From Talinum fruticosum (lineage: Eukaryota > Streptophyta > Magnoliopsida > Caryophyllales > Talinaceae), in contig JAITYX010000004.1 of the NCBI GenBank assembly GCA_021018815.1, positions 6,142,001 through 6,206,000 of the forward strand: a stretch of 64,000 bases of DNA, in the 5' to 3' direction. Shown here in pieces: positions 50,618 through 61,444 of this stretch (positions within the stretch are counted from its first letter, which is position 1; each line of letters starts with the position of its first letter). The translations under genes were made by a program, and so were the position numbers. The notes under the pieces are model-generated. The model was not told where the DNA came from. It made no database searches and saw nothing but the letters and a program-made list of their open reading frames with translations.

Positions 50618-52080
50618 ACTCTTACCTAATCGTGGGTCGGGAAAAACAGAGGAAACAAATGGTCTCAGGCTGTTTTATTAGCAGTAATAACTAATAGGAG
50701 CGGTTTTTGTCTTGTTTTTCTTAAATAACTCCCATCATCTTCACATTATAAGCCATGAAACCCCCAAAGTCAAGACTATTGAATGTTAGGAATTTTGAGC
50801 CACTTGAAGCGGAAGTGTAATATAGGATATTTTATAAAAATCAGAAATTGAACAAATAATGAAGGGACTAAATTAATGGACACAATGAATTTACATGGAA
50901 AATCCAACTCAGGAAAAATCACGAAGGTGACAAACAATTTACTATGATTTGAAAAACTACACAATCGAACAATGATTTGATCAACGATAATAATCTCTAA
51001 TTTTGTCACAATATTTCTCTCTATTTGTCTCAAACTCATTGTTGGGAATTAATCTCAACTAATTTTCAGCTTGGCTTTCCCAATTCATAAGGCTTACAAG
51101 ATTATATATACTATATTTCCTTGCTAACCACCACTGCCCACCTCCCTTGAAATCAGTTGAAAGTAGCCCACGTACGCTGCTCCAAGACCCTTAATACTTG
51201 CTGAAAATTAGCCCACTAACAATGCCCACTTATCCCTTAATTAAAGAAATTAAAGACCCCTTAATGTTGCCTAACTCTCACATAGAACGCTGCAGAAAAA
51301 ACAGCCATGTTTGTTGCCCGACAACTCCATGAAGACAGCTGAAACATATGCCCACTACCCCTTGAATATCCCAGAAAAATAGGCCACATTTGCTGCCCAT
51401 ATTCGCTGCACTTTTGCAATTAATTCGGCACGGTTCGACTGACATGATCATGACAATTTCAGCTTGATCGCGCCACTACTAGCAAGCGATAATGTTAGGA
51501 TTTGAGACACTCCTAACATTGAATATTGCACACTAGTCTCACTTGGCTTTCATCACATTCTGGCAAATCCATATATTCTCTATAGACTATCGAAGGTGCA
51601 AATGCATCTGACCTTGAGTGTTTCGCTATAAAGCTTCATACCAATGGGTCTATCGAGCCAGTGTGGCTAGCCTTGTATCGAAGCTTAGAGCCAATGTTGC
51701 ACCCTGGCTACGAATCCAAATTATGTCTAAGAGCTAGTTCTAGCATATTTCAACTTGGCCCCTTTCTAATTAGCTTTAGAGGGACATGAAGTCTTTGAAA
51801 TTTGCATCTTAAATAAATAAGAACCTCATCCAGTAAGGCAACCTCAATGTTATTGAACAACAAAAGCATTGCCCCTTGGATCAAAAAAAAAAAAAAAAAA
51901 AAGAGCAGTCCTGCAGTTGGTCACTATCTCCACACATCTTGATCAGCAAATCATAAATTTATTATTGAAACTCATGTAACAAACTCAGCCATAACGAAAA
52001 CAGTTCAAGTTTAAATTATCACTTCAAGAAACATTCATGACTCGCAACATATAATGAACAAACCCCTTTCCCTAAAGGGT
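50618..52080. other. Intergenic with an O-methyltransferase 3'-end relic
   Basis: The left end holds the relic at 50721-50753. The rest includes TGCCCAC-rich sequence (51130-51400), a short inverted repeat TGTTAGGA...TCCTAACA at 51494-51519, and a poly-A run (51883-51902). No gene is supported. Confidence 0.4.
50721..50753 (-). pseudogene. Relic of an O-methyltransferase C-terminus
   Basis: Minus-strand codons AYNVKMMGV then a stop match the last codons of the OMT copy at 61445 (AYNVKIMEL), and the flanking 3' sequence (ATAACTCC, ACATTATAAG) matches too. Only the tail survives here, just right of the DMR6-like gene, so an additional OMT copy once ended here. Confidence 0.55.
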
Positions 52081-52083
52081 CAA

Positions 52084-53532
52084 CTAATTTTTCTTGAGAA
52101 ACACCATGAGCTTGAAGTCATAAATAGATGAAGACGCAATCTTAAAACCTTCAAACCCTGTTGCTTTGCCTATGGCTTCAAATTCTGGCGCAGTCCTTTC
52201 TTTCCCATTAGGTCCGATCATCATAAATAGATCAAATTGGTATGCCATTCTTGCAACATCATCGGTTTCTGGCATTAAGGGAAGAATGTATTCTCAGGCA
52301 ATCACCTTGCCATGGTCCGGCAAGGCAGCATAACAATTCTTCATAAACTTCAAGCAGTGTTCATCATCCCAATTATGAAAAAAAAGCTCTATCATATTGA
52401 CTTACAAAAGTACTTAATTAATACCCTTCTTAAATGAATATCATGTCGATTGCATTAATAATGAGAAATTGAAAATACCTTGATAAAAATAGCATCTCCT
52501 TTTGGTATGCTTACAAACATAATTATATCTCCTTCAACATGCGTTATTCCTAAGAATTACACAAATTTTATAAACAAATAGTACTACAATTAGCATGACC
52601 ATGAGTTCGCAGATCTTACACATAGGATGTTTTTATAGCCAAAAATAAATAAATAAATAAGTAATAAAAACTTTATAGTAAGAATGTTTAGATACCAGGA
52701 TAGTTCGATTTGTCGCCAATTATATATGGTAGGTCAAAATTTATACCTTTTATATGATGATATTTTGAGATAATCATGTTAAGAGATGCTCCTCTATTGC
52801 CTCCCATGTCAACCAAAGTTGAGATACCCTCAAAACCCTTGTAGCTCTCGACGATCTTTTTCATGACCAACGTTGACACTTCAGTCAAAAGGTCATTGAA
52901 AAGCGTTTTCAATCTCGGTTGAGTTCCAAAATAAACGTACGGTGACGTACCATGCAAGTTGTAAAAGGGAGTGCCTACCTCCAGTATTACCTAAAACAAA
53001 TGTGGGTGAATGTCTTAATTACTACAGTATAAATATTATTTGTGCACTTGGTAAAGTAATCCGTGATTAAGATACGTAATGAGAGAAAGGGAAGGGAAGT
53101 ATATATACCAACAATCCATGGTAGACTTGTCTTGGAGAAAGAGAGAGTGACCTGTTAATGAAAGGCCATCCTAATCCTCGGTCAAGAACCGGCAAACTGG
53201 GGCGAGCCCATAAAGCCTTTCGACCCGGCCATCGGGGAGGGTCTGAAGGGAGCAAGTAAGAACCGAGTAGCTGGCGAGGACTCGGAGCATCCTGTCCAAC
53301 ATGGAAGGAGCTTCGGGGTTTTGCGTGGGGAGCTGGGCGGCGATCTCGGAGGGTGAGAGATGGGCACCGGGGCCAGCCCGCTTGATGATCTCAAGGATAT
53401 CGAGTTCGATTACTGTTTTGAGCACCATGGCCTGAGCTGACTCGTGGAGAGCATCGTTACATAGGTCCATGCCTTGTCTTCATCGCTCATTGCAATCTCC
53501 TTGTTCTTCTCTTCAGTCATGAATGGAGCCAT
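52084..53532 (-). pseudogene. COMT-like O-methyltransferase pseudogene
   Basis: Exons on the minus strand at about 53532-53108, 52990-52696, 52549-52479 and 52388-52084. Exon 1 encodes the dimerisation domain ([54 protein letters not shown]). Exon 2 has the SAM-binding region LVDMGGNRGAS and ISKYHHIKGINFDLP. Exon 3 VEGD and [10 protein letters not shown]. Exon 4 the catalytic-His region [11 protein letters not shown] and VFLKKN. Lesions: frame change near 53468-53475 between SDEDKA and MDLCNDAL; stop TAG at 53171-53173 in place of a Glu; missing residues at the exon 1/2 junction; stop TGA at 52294-52296. The two nonsense codons are substitutions, so this copy is a real pseudogene. The active family methylates caffeate-type phenolics in the cytosol. 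Confidence 0.88.
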
Positions 53533-53550
53533 TTTTGTTTGTGTGTGCGT

Positions 53551-53552
<2 letters not shown>

Positions 53553-53584
<32 letters not shown>

Positions 53585-53588
53585 CATA
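53553..53588. repeat. GAGACA microsatellite in the OMT upstream region
   Basis: A run of GA followed by GAGACA repeats lies just upstream of the OMT pseudogene start. Confidence 0.7.
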
Positions 53589-53822
53589 GAAGCCGATCGA
53601 TCGAGATGAGAATTGAGGGAGGTGGCTGTGGCCTGTGGATGGAGGTGATTAGAGGAAGGTTAAAAAGATTTGTTGGTTAATTTTGAAAGCATGTGGCCAG
53701 CCATGAGGATTACATATACAGTGCACATGAATTGCAAGAGGAAATTTTAAAAAGCCGCATAACTTTGTTTAATTGATGGCGAATCTTATCAGTTGTAAGA
53801 TGTGATCAGTGATGCTGTTAGG

Positions 53823-54045
53823 CTTTTTTTTTTTTTTGAGGTAAGCTTGGGCACTCATTAGGTTCTCTATCTCGGAGTAACCTAATGGGCCAACAGCCAG
53901 GGGAGGGAAACGCCCAAGACAAAGCTCCGGCCAACCACTCACTCCTCACATTCTCACAAAGGAAAAATGGAGTTAACAAAGTTTGAACCCTTGACGTGCT
54001 CCAACACAAGTGAGTGTCATACCAAGCAAGCAAATGCTTGATTGG
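53823..54045 (-). mobile_element. tRNA-derived SINE
   Basis: Read on the minus strand, a tRNA-like head with the B-box-like GGGTTCAAACTTTG (about 53969-53982) and an upstream TTGGTATGACAC that may be an A-box is followed by a GC-richer body and a poly-A tail (53824-53837 as T on the plus strand). Length of about 220 bp and structure fit a plant SINE. I found no clear target duplication. Confidence 0.55.
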
Positions 54046-54059
54046 TATATATTTATAAA

Positions 54060-55130
54060 AGGGCGAGGTTTTTTTGAACGGGGAAGAGCCACTGCAGCAA
54101 CTTTAGGTTTAGGCTTAGTGATAAATTTAGGTTAATTTAGTTTAGTTTAATTAATTAGTTTTCTCCATGTAAATTTTACACTCCAAAAATTTAGATTCAA
54201 TTATTATTTTAGATTTAGTTTTAATTCAATTCTGACAGCTTTCGGTTCAATTCGATTCGTTCTCGATAACTTCTTCCCTTTTGTCTCTCCTTTGTTTCTA
54301 ATTTGTTTAATTTAGTTTAAAGATTCGATTTTTATTATATTTTGATGTTAGTAGTAGTTAGTTTAATTGTTTAATCTTATTTTTAATTTTATTTTGTTAG
54401 TTTATGTCGTTCTTCGAATCAATTTTTGTTAGTAGTTGTTAGATTAATTTTGTTTCATGTTAATTAGTTGTTAATTTGTGTCGCTTTGGTTGTGATTAGC
54501 CTCTTAATGATTAATTGATTTTGTTTAGGCCTTTACTTACCCAGTTTATGCTAGTATTTTGGGATTATTTCTCATACCTGCCATATAGGTTCGATGAGAT
54601 GCCCGAAAGGGTCTTTTCATCTTGATTTTTAGGCGGTTGGTCTATCATTGAAAGGTGGAGTCAATTCGCTAGTGTGGGTAAAGAGAATAGTTGAGATTTT
54701 GGCATGAAAATAGCCCGAATTCTAGCTAAGTCCGAGGTTGCTATTTTTGTAGTTTAGTCGGGCTAATCCCACCAAAGTAGGTGGTTAGAATAATTAGACT
54801 AGCTTATGACCCTCGAAAGTGTGGCTTGAGTAGGCTTTGATGGTGCAACTGACCACTCCTAAATACTTGTATAAACTTGGGTAGGTTTAGGCTTGACTTG
54901 ATTAATTAGTTTATTAAGTGATAAAATCACAACCCGAGTATTTTATTTTTATTGCTTTCTAGGTTAGTTTAATCACCATATCTATCTCATCTTTGTTGAT
55001 TCGCCCGGATAGAAAGTTTAGGTTAGCTTTGATATTTGAAACACAACTCTCTGTGGACACGACTAGTGCTTGCCGACTAGCTACAACTACGCCGTGCACT
55101 AGCGCTTACAATCTTAGAACTTAATTCTTC
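54060..55130 (+). mobile_element. Tat/Athila-like gypsy LTR fragment
   Basis: AT-rich start, then a conserved-looking block ending in ACAACTCTCTGTGGACACGA and a string of short cytosine-rich words (55040-55110). A CTGTGGA-TTCGAC-type block near the LTR end is a hallmark of plant Tat/Athila elements. No coding sequence is seen. Boundaries are uncertain. Confidence 0.45.
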
Positions 55131-55134
55131 CTAA

Positions 55135-56150
55135 CACTTGTCGTTATTAGATTTAACAACGAAATAAAAAATTTTCGTTGTTATTATAATAATGATGAAA
55201 ATACATATAGTCGTTATAACTTAATCAATCAATGATCAAAAAATATTAATAATGACCAAATTATTTGTTGTGCATTTGTAAAATTAAAAATTAAAATTTT
55301 ATAATTATTATCATTAACGACTGACATTGATTTGTCGTGACGTTTCCTAATCAAGATTAACGACTGAAATATTTTCGTTGTTGAAAATCACTACTATATT
55401 ATCTAATAATCAATTATTTTCGTCGTTAATAATGTCATTCAATGTGACATGATTAATATAAAATAAATCCCAGAAATAGTAACAGTAAATTTGAAATACA
55501 TAAAAATACCATTAGTTTACAAATATGAGCTACAAAACATATGAATATAACGGCCAAAACATTCTTAAACTTAACAAAATAATTGTAAAAACTAAAAATT
55601 GTCACCATTCGTGTAGATGTTCAAAAAATATAAAGGGAGAAAAAGGGGGAATAGAGCATTTCCGCGTCTTTAACCAATTAAAGGATGAAAATGATAGAAC
55701 TCACATCGAGGTTCTCGTTGCTTCAACCATCTATACAATAAAGGATAAAAGCGTAAGAATTCGAAAATCTAGAGAATCCTTAACAAAAAGCATACTTGAA
55801 TATATACGAAACAAAAGGAAAAAGTAATATGTACACATGTCCTAAACCTTACAAAATACCTTAAAAAATCACTAAAGATGGTGGATATTTAATGATTAAA
55901 AAACAAAATCATTGATTTTGAGCATTTCACTTTCAACCTACTACACACGACTTTGAAGTTTTACATTTTCAGCTTCAACTGTAGCCAACCGATCGGTAAG
56001 GACTTCATGTTTTTATTCTAATAGCATTAAGTTTAAGTTCAAGTTGAGCTTTAGCAGAATAGGAACTCTTTATATCATTTGCCTTTATTCCTCCACCAAG
56101 GCCAATTAACTCATTTCGAGATTTTAACTTGAAAACCTTTTCAACAACCT
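55135..56150 (-). mobile_element. CACTA (En/Spm) element remnant
   Basis: The left end, CACTTGTCG after TAA at 55131-55133, is followed by many subterminal copies of a TAACGACGAAAA-like word in both orientations (55138-55430), as in CACTA elements. At about 55960-56155 the minus strand encodes a block with SRNELIGLGGGIKA and AKAQLELKLNAI, resembling the C-terminal tail of CACTA transposases. The frame from 55525 to 55827 on the plus strand has no match and is not called. No other end was found. Confidence 0.45.
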
Positions 56151-56522
56151 CTAAATTAAAAAAGAAAGAAATAATAAACGCAACATAAAACGGTACTATT
56201 TTGTTCTAGTTTCTAAGTCAAATATCAATATAACATGGATTTTAGTGATAGAAAGATGAAATAACCAACCGCTAACACACATCCAGAAAATACATCCAAC
56301 TTCAAAAAGATGAATAATGCCAACATAGTACAAATTTACAAGGAAGATGCTCATATGTTTAGAATTATGTAGAAAAATCTTAACAAATTTAATGTGGATA
56401 CCCATAAAAATTCAATTACTACGTATGAAATAAAAACCTCAAAAAACTAAATACCATTAAATAAAATATTATAATTCACAGCTGTTTATATATACCTCAA
56501 GTGATAAATGTAAGTGAGAAAA
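56151..56522. other. AT-rich spacer
   Basis: No recognisable content between the CACTA remnant and the block with inverted ends. Confidence 0.4.
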
Positions 56523-59500
56523 TGTAAGACCCGAAAATTTCAGGTGCTCGCTTAATAATGAACTAAGTTATTAAAAGTTAAGTGAAAAATTCGAAATTAT
56601 TAAATTAAGTGAATTAGAATTTTTCCGAGTCGAAATTAAAATCCGAGGATCGAAACCTGAGCATAGGCTAGCTTAATTGGTCTTATTGGAATTAAATTTG
56701 AGCCCAATTCACACTAAAAGCCCAAAGTAGAAAAGAAAAAATAAAGAAAAGAAAATGAGAAACGGGAAGGAAGGCTGGCTGGCATTTTGAGGAGGAGGAG
56801 TTGGCGGTAAATAAGCAAGAGAGAGAAAGGGGTCCGATGGGGTTTTAACAGACAAAATTACGAGGTGTTGATTAGAGGAAGGAAAGAGGAAATTGAAGAT
56901 ATAATTAAGAAACAAATAAACAGGGGAGAAAGAAAGAGATTGGAAAAGCGAAAAGGAGCATAAACACGGAAGAGGAGAAAAGGGAATGAGGGAACAAAGA
57001 AACACACTTTGCACATTAATTCATTAACAAACACACGCAAGTTCACAATTCATTCATAACATGCGATTCGGATCATACATGCTTAAGACATGCGAGATTC
57101 TCACTTACCAACTTAACGAGAAGTACAATGACATCATTTACTCATGAATTCAATCAAACATACTTCATTCTTCTTTCTATGCAAGTACGTCATAGAATCA
57201 TTTATCATGTCGGACATTCATCACATAAATCATATCTTATTTCTTATCGTATTCATTTCTTATGAAATCAGGATTCGTTCTTCCTCTCATTCTTCTTCTT
57301 GAGTTCAATTATGCATTTCATAAATCATTGCTTCTTTCTTTCTTGTTCATCATGCATAATCATTCGTTTCTTCATATCGTAATTCTTTAAGTCTTCTTAG
57401 TTTCGAATGGAAAGAAGATTTATGTTTTGCTCTAAAGACCCAATTCTTGTAACCAAAATAATTCGTGGGCTCATTTCTTGGAGGCAAAATAATTTGTGGC
57501 CTCGAGGCTTGCCTCACCTCGAAGGACGCATACTCGTCAATAATTCGTGGAAGCAAAATAATTTGTGGCTTCGGTTGACAAACACTTATATGGTCATAGC
57601 TTTAGAGAGTTCTTTAATTTGTTGGATCTTAGATCAATAACACAATCTTTTTCCCTTCTTTAGTTCTTTATGTTTTCTTATCTTCTTATTATCTTCTTAT
57701 TACTTATATACAAGATACACTTAATTCATGTAATTCGTGCTCAACGACTTCATACGTAAGTTTTTCAAAACAAGCAATTCACATAAGCAAGTTCCAACTC
57801 AAGTATAATCAATCCAACTCAAATAGGCATGCTTATTTCACTTATAATCCATATACTTTGAGATAGCGCTGGTAAAAATATGTCCGACCCGATAATCTGA
57901 ATTGGTCCGACCCGGAAAACGGGTCCAATCACAAATTTTTGTCCGAATTTTAAATTCGGACAATCGGTCATGTCCGAATTAAAATTCGGGTCGAGTTCGA
58001 GTTTGGCAATTCGGGTTCGGGTTTGTCCGAATTTTATGACTTTTTCGGGTTCGGTCAAAATCGGACAATCGGGTTTGGACATTCGTTCATGCCGGTTTAG
58101 GTATAATTTAGTCCAAAATCTACAAAATTTTCAATAAAATATTTAGACATTCGGGTTCGGACATCAAAAATTCGGGTTCGGGTTCGGTCACATACATAAT
58201 TTCAGTTCAATTTTCAAAAGTTCATATCAAAAATTCGGACATTCGGACATTCGAGTTCGGGTTCGGGTCTAGTCGATGCGTCCGAATCCGCAATTCGGAC
58301 AGGTCCGGGTATGGTGTTTTTTCCGAATGTTCGAATTGTCCCAACCTCGAATTGACCCGAACCCGATTTTTGCCAGCCCTACTTTGAGATAAACACATCC
58401 TCACATAAACATATCAATTCCGATTTCTAATTAACGAACTTATGGTTTTCATGATCGTGTAATATCACACATAGGTGATTTATGGTTCTATAACTTTCTT
58501 TAATCGTTATGTATCTCTTAATCTAGCCATATAGGTTCTTAAATTTCAGTTCTTGACTCAATTACTCATTTAGTTCCGATTTTCCCCAAAATAGCACATT
58601 TTCACTCAAAAATTCATATCTTCCAATCTACTCATCCAATGCATACCAAAATTTATAGGAAACTCTCATAAATTATTAGGAAGCTACAGTAAAAGTTTCA
58701 GGAATTTCGGGATACACATGAATTCGCAATAATTGAGACAAGCAGGATAAATCCATGAAAAAAATCTGCACTTAAATCATAAACTTCAATTTTCTGATTT
58801 TTCTCACTAATTCTATCAAGCTAATTTTATCCAATCCTCAATAGGCAGCTCAATAATCATGCTCAAAAATACTCAATTATCATTAAATTCATGAATTAGA
58901 CACATAATTCGTAACATGCTTTTCAATTCGTGAGTTGCTAGTTTTGTGAATATTTAGGCCTCTAACTTCTTCAATTAACTTAGGGTTTCCAATTTCATAC
59001 TTCAAATTCAAGTTCAATCCACCTAATTTATTTTAATTCTAGAGGATGGATTCAAATTACTCACCTTTAATTCTTAGTGATTCTAAGAATTTTAGTTTTA
59101 GAGGATTGAATTTCGAATTGGGGTTTGCTTCTTCTTTTGCCTTTCGATTTCTAATCTGGCTCCTGCTCCCTCAAACCCTCTTCTTTCTCTCTCTACTTCC
59201 CACAGTCTCTTTCTCTCGGTCTCTTTCTCGTTTTCCTTTGTTACTCTGCTCTGTCCCTCGTTCTCCTTGCCCCTGGTCTCGATTCCGTTGGTCTCCCCGT
59301 CTCCCTCCTCGCGTTCGCCGACCGAGCGAGCACACCGTGCTCCTCTTCCTCTCTGTTCCTCTTCGATCTCTCTTTCGCTCTCGCTCCACGGCTCTCGCTC
59401 GGGGTCTCGACCTCGACCCCTCTCGCCCTTCCTCTCAATCTCTCACTCTCTTTGCTCTGTCTCTCCCTTCGGTTTCCTCTTTTGCTTCTTCGATCTTTCC

Positions 59501-60014
59501 TTCCTCTCGGTCTCCCTCTCGCTCCCCTTTTCTTTTGCTCTGTTTCCGCTTCTTTCGTTCCTTTTTGTTTCTTCGTTCACTTTCTTCTTTGTTCTCAGTC
59601 TCATTTTCTCTCTATCTTCACTTAATTTCAACGCCTAACTAATCTGCTTGTTTTATTTCAATTGGACTCCTTAATTCTTTGCTTCTTTCTTTGCCGACAA
59701 AATGCCACTAATCTCCATTGTCACTAATCCTCCTTAAATGTCACCCACCCCTCATTTCTCATTTCTCATTTCTCATTTCCCATTTTCTTTTCTTTTTCTT
59801 TTTATTTTAATTTTTCTGGTTTGGGCTTTTATAAATTGGGCCCAAATTAGCTTTATAAGGCCTACTTAAGTTAACTCATGCTCGGGTTTTAATTCTCGGG
59901 TTTTAATTCCGACTCGGAAAATTCTAATTCACTTAATTTAATAATTTTGAATTTTTGACTTAACTTTTAATATCTTAATTCCTCACTAAGCACCTGAATT
60001 TTCCGGGTCTTATA
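56523..60014. mobile_element. 3.5-kb non-coding block with about 210-bp inverted LTR-like ends
   Basis: The left end begins TGTAAGACCCGAAAATTTCA. The right end, read inward, begins TATAAGACCCGGAAAATTCA. The two match over about 210 bases by eye at roughly 80 percent (shared blocks ATTAAAAGTTAAGT, ATTATTAAATTAAGTGAATT, CCGAGTCG), and both then become purine-rich going inward. The extreme ends fit LTR termini. No flanking duplication was found. A 518-bp hAT-like MITE sits inside; without it the block is about 3.0 kb. Either one LTR with unusually long inverted termini, or two related LTR 5' parts joined head to head. A 198-codon Ser/Arg/Leu frame at 59046-59642 is low-complexity pyrimidine-rich DNA. 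Confidence 0.5.
57864..58381. mobile_element. hAT-like MITE (518 bp) with 8-bp target duplication
   Basis: The ends TAGCGCTGGTAAAAAT and, inward from the right, TAGGGCTGGCAAAAAT form terminal inverted repeats. Identical 8-bp CTTTGAGA flanks lie at 57856-57863 and 58382-58389. TAGGGCTGGCAA ends and 8-bp duplications are typical of plant hAT MITEs. The interior is filled with degenerate TTCGGACATTCGG/GTTCGGG words. Confidence 0.85.
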
Positions 60015-60430
60015 CTTTTGGCCTTTAGAAGAAGCGAACCAATGGATAGGACATCTCCAAACTTATTATGTACTTTATGTTTTTCATGCTTGTAAAGATC
60101 GGTTGTATGTGAACTTAAGTTTTGAATATGAATATAAAAACCTCATGTGAATATTCCGAGCATGTGGCTCGTTGAGTTTGTATTGTGTTTACTCCGAACA
60201 TGTGGCTCGTTGAGTTTGTGTTGTGTTTACTCCGAGCATGTGGCTCGTTGAGCTTGTGTTGTTGATACTACAAGCTTGTGGCTCGTTGAGTTTATGAATG
60301 TGTTTCGTGCGGGGTTAAGACTTTAAGCCTATGGGATTAGCCATATTACGGAGGAAACTCGCCGATTTTTTCGAAAAATCTTTAAAAATCTAGAAACACG
60401 CTTCCGCCAATCTAAGAAAGGGTGTTACGG
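60015..60430. mobile_element. LTR-like terminal fragment with 38-bp tandem repeats
   Basis: The fragment ends GGGTGTTACGG at 60421-60431, resembling an LTR terminus of the TGTAACACCC class. It contains the 38-bp tandem array at 60156-60295. No partner end was found. Confidence 0.35.
60156..60295. repeat. 38-bp tandem repeat, nearly four copies
   Basis: Units start CCGAGCATGTGGCTCGTTGA at 60156, 60194, 60232 and, degenerate, 60270. Spacing is exactly 38 bases. Confidence 0.85.
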
Positions 60431-61444
60431 AAAATTAACAATAGCTACTTGTATGTGATTTTGTAAAAGGGCCAGGAAAGAGAACCAATTTCAATAGTTA
60501 CAACTAAGTTTTTTTTAATCAAGAATAAGCCTAATTGCGCGAGCAAGGAGGAGCCCCAAATTGCATTCCCTCATCTACTTTAAGGTATTAGGCTTCCAAC
60601 AATACCAGTAACACATCATTTGGAGCTTAATTGTGCAAGATACACAAGTGTCTTTAAAATAGTGCAGAATGGAAAAAAAAATTGAATATCTTAAGGTCTT
60701 AGCTTCAACATATTCAACGACAAACAAAACACCTCTATGCTTATTGCATACATCACGTAGGCTCATTGCCAAACAAAACACCCCTAGGCTTGGATACTTT
60801 TGTAACTGTAAGGCAATGAGTGTGCATACATCACCTAGGCTTATATTGCCTTAACTGAATTAACATAAATATAAAAAGACAATCTTCAACGTATTCAACG
60901 GCCACTCACTAGAGATAACATAACCAATAATGACATTTAAAACACCCAACATAAGCACGTTTCTCCATTACATATATATGCCAATTAACTATAGAAAAAC
61001 AATTTTCAACATACTCAACAACTACACACCGGAGAATAACACATCCAATAATGACAACCAAAACACCCAAAAAAACACGTTTCTCCAACACATGCATGCC
61101 AAACAAAACAAAAAATAGAAACATTTAGTTTTTCATGAACTCGCATTAATATAACTAAAAGAGGCAATCTTAAATACTCAACGACCATACGCCGAATCAT
61201 TGCACAACCAATATGACAACCAAAACACCCCACATAAGCGAGGTTTATGCACCACATTCATTCCAAGAAAAATAACAATAGAAAACTTTAGTTTTGCACG
61301 AACAACTCCAATAGCATATGATCAATAGTTCGACATCACCCTCTTATTAGTTTCTACGAAGCACTTGAAAACTAGAAATGTATAAAAAATACATAATCAT
61401 GGATAATAAATTCATTTATTACTACTGATAAGACTGGTTTTGGT
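60431..61444. repeat. Degenerate repeats in intergenic DNA left of the OMT copy
   Basis: The words TTCAACRTAYTCAACGRC and AACACCC-ATAAGCACGTTTCTCC recur with variation near 60700, 60885, 61003 and 61168, so 60690-61250 is built of about four diverged units. No gene is seen. Confidence 0.5.

Noticed and set aside
59046..59642. 198-codon Ser/Arg/Leu-rich ORF
   Set aside because: It is pyrimidine-rich low-complexity DNA within an LTR-like block. Three overlapping frames on both strands are equally open.
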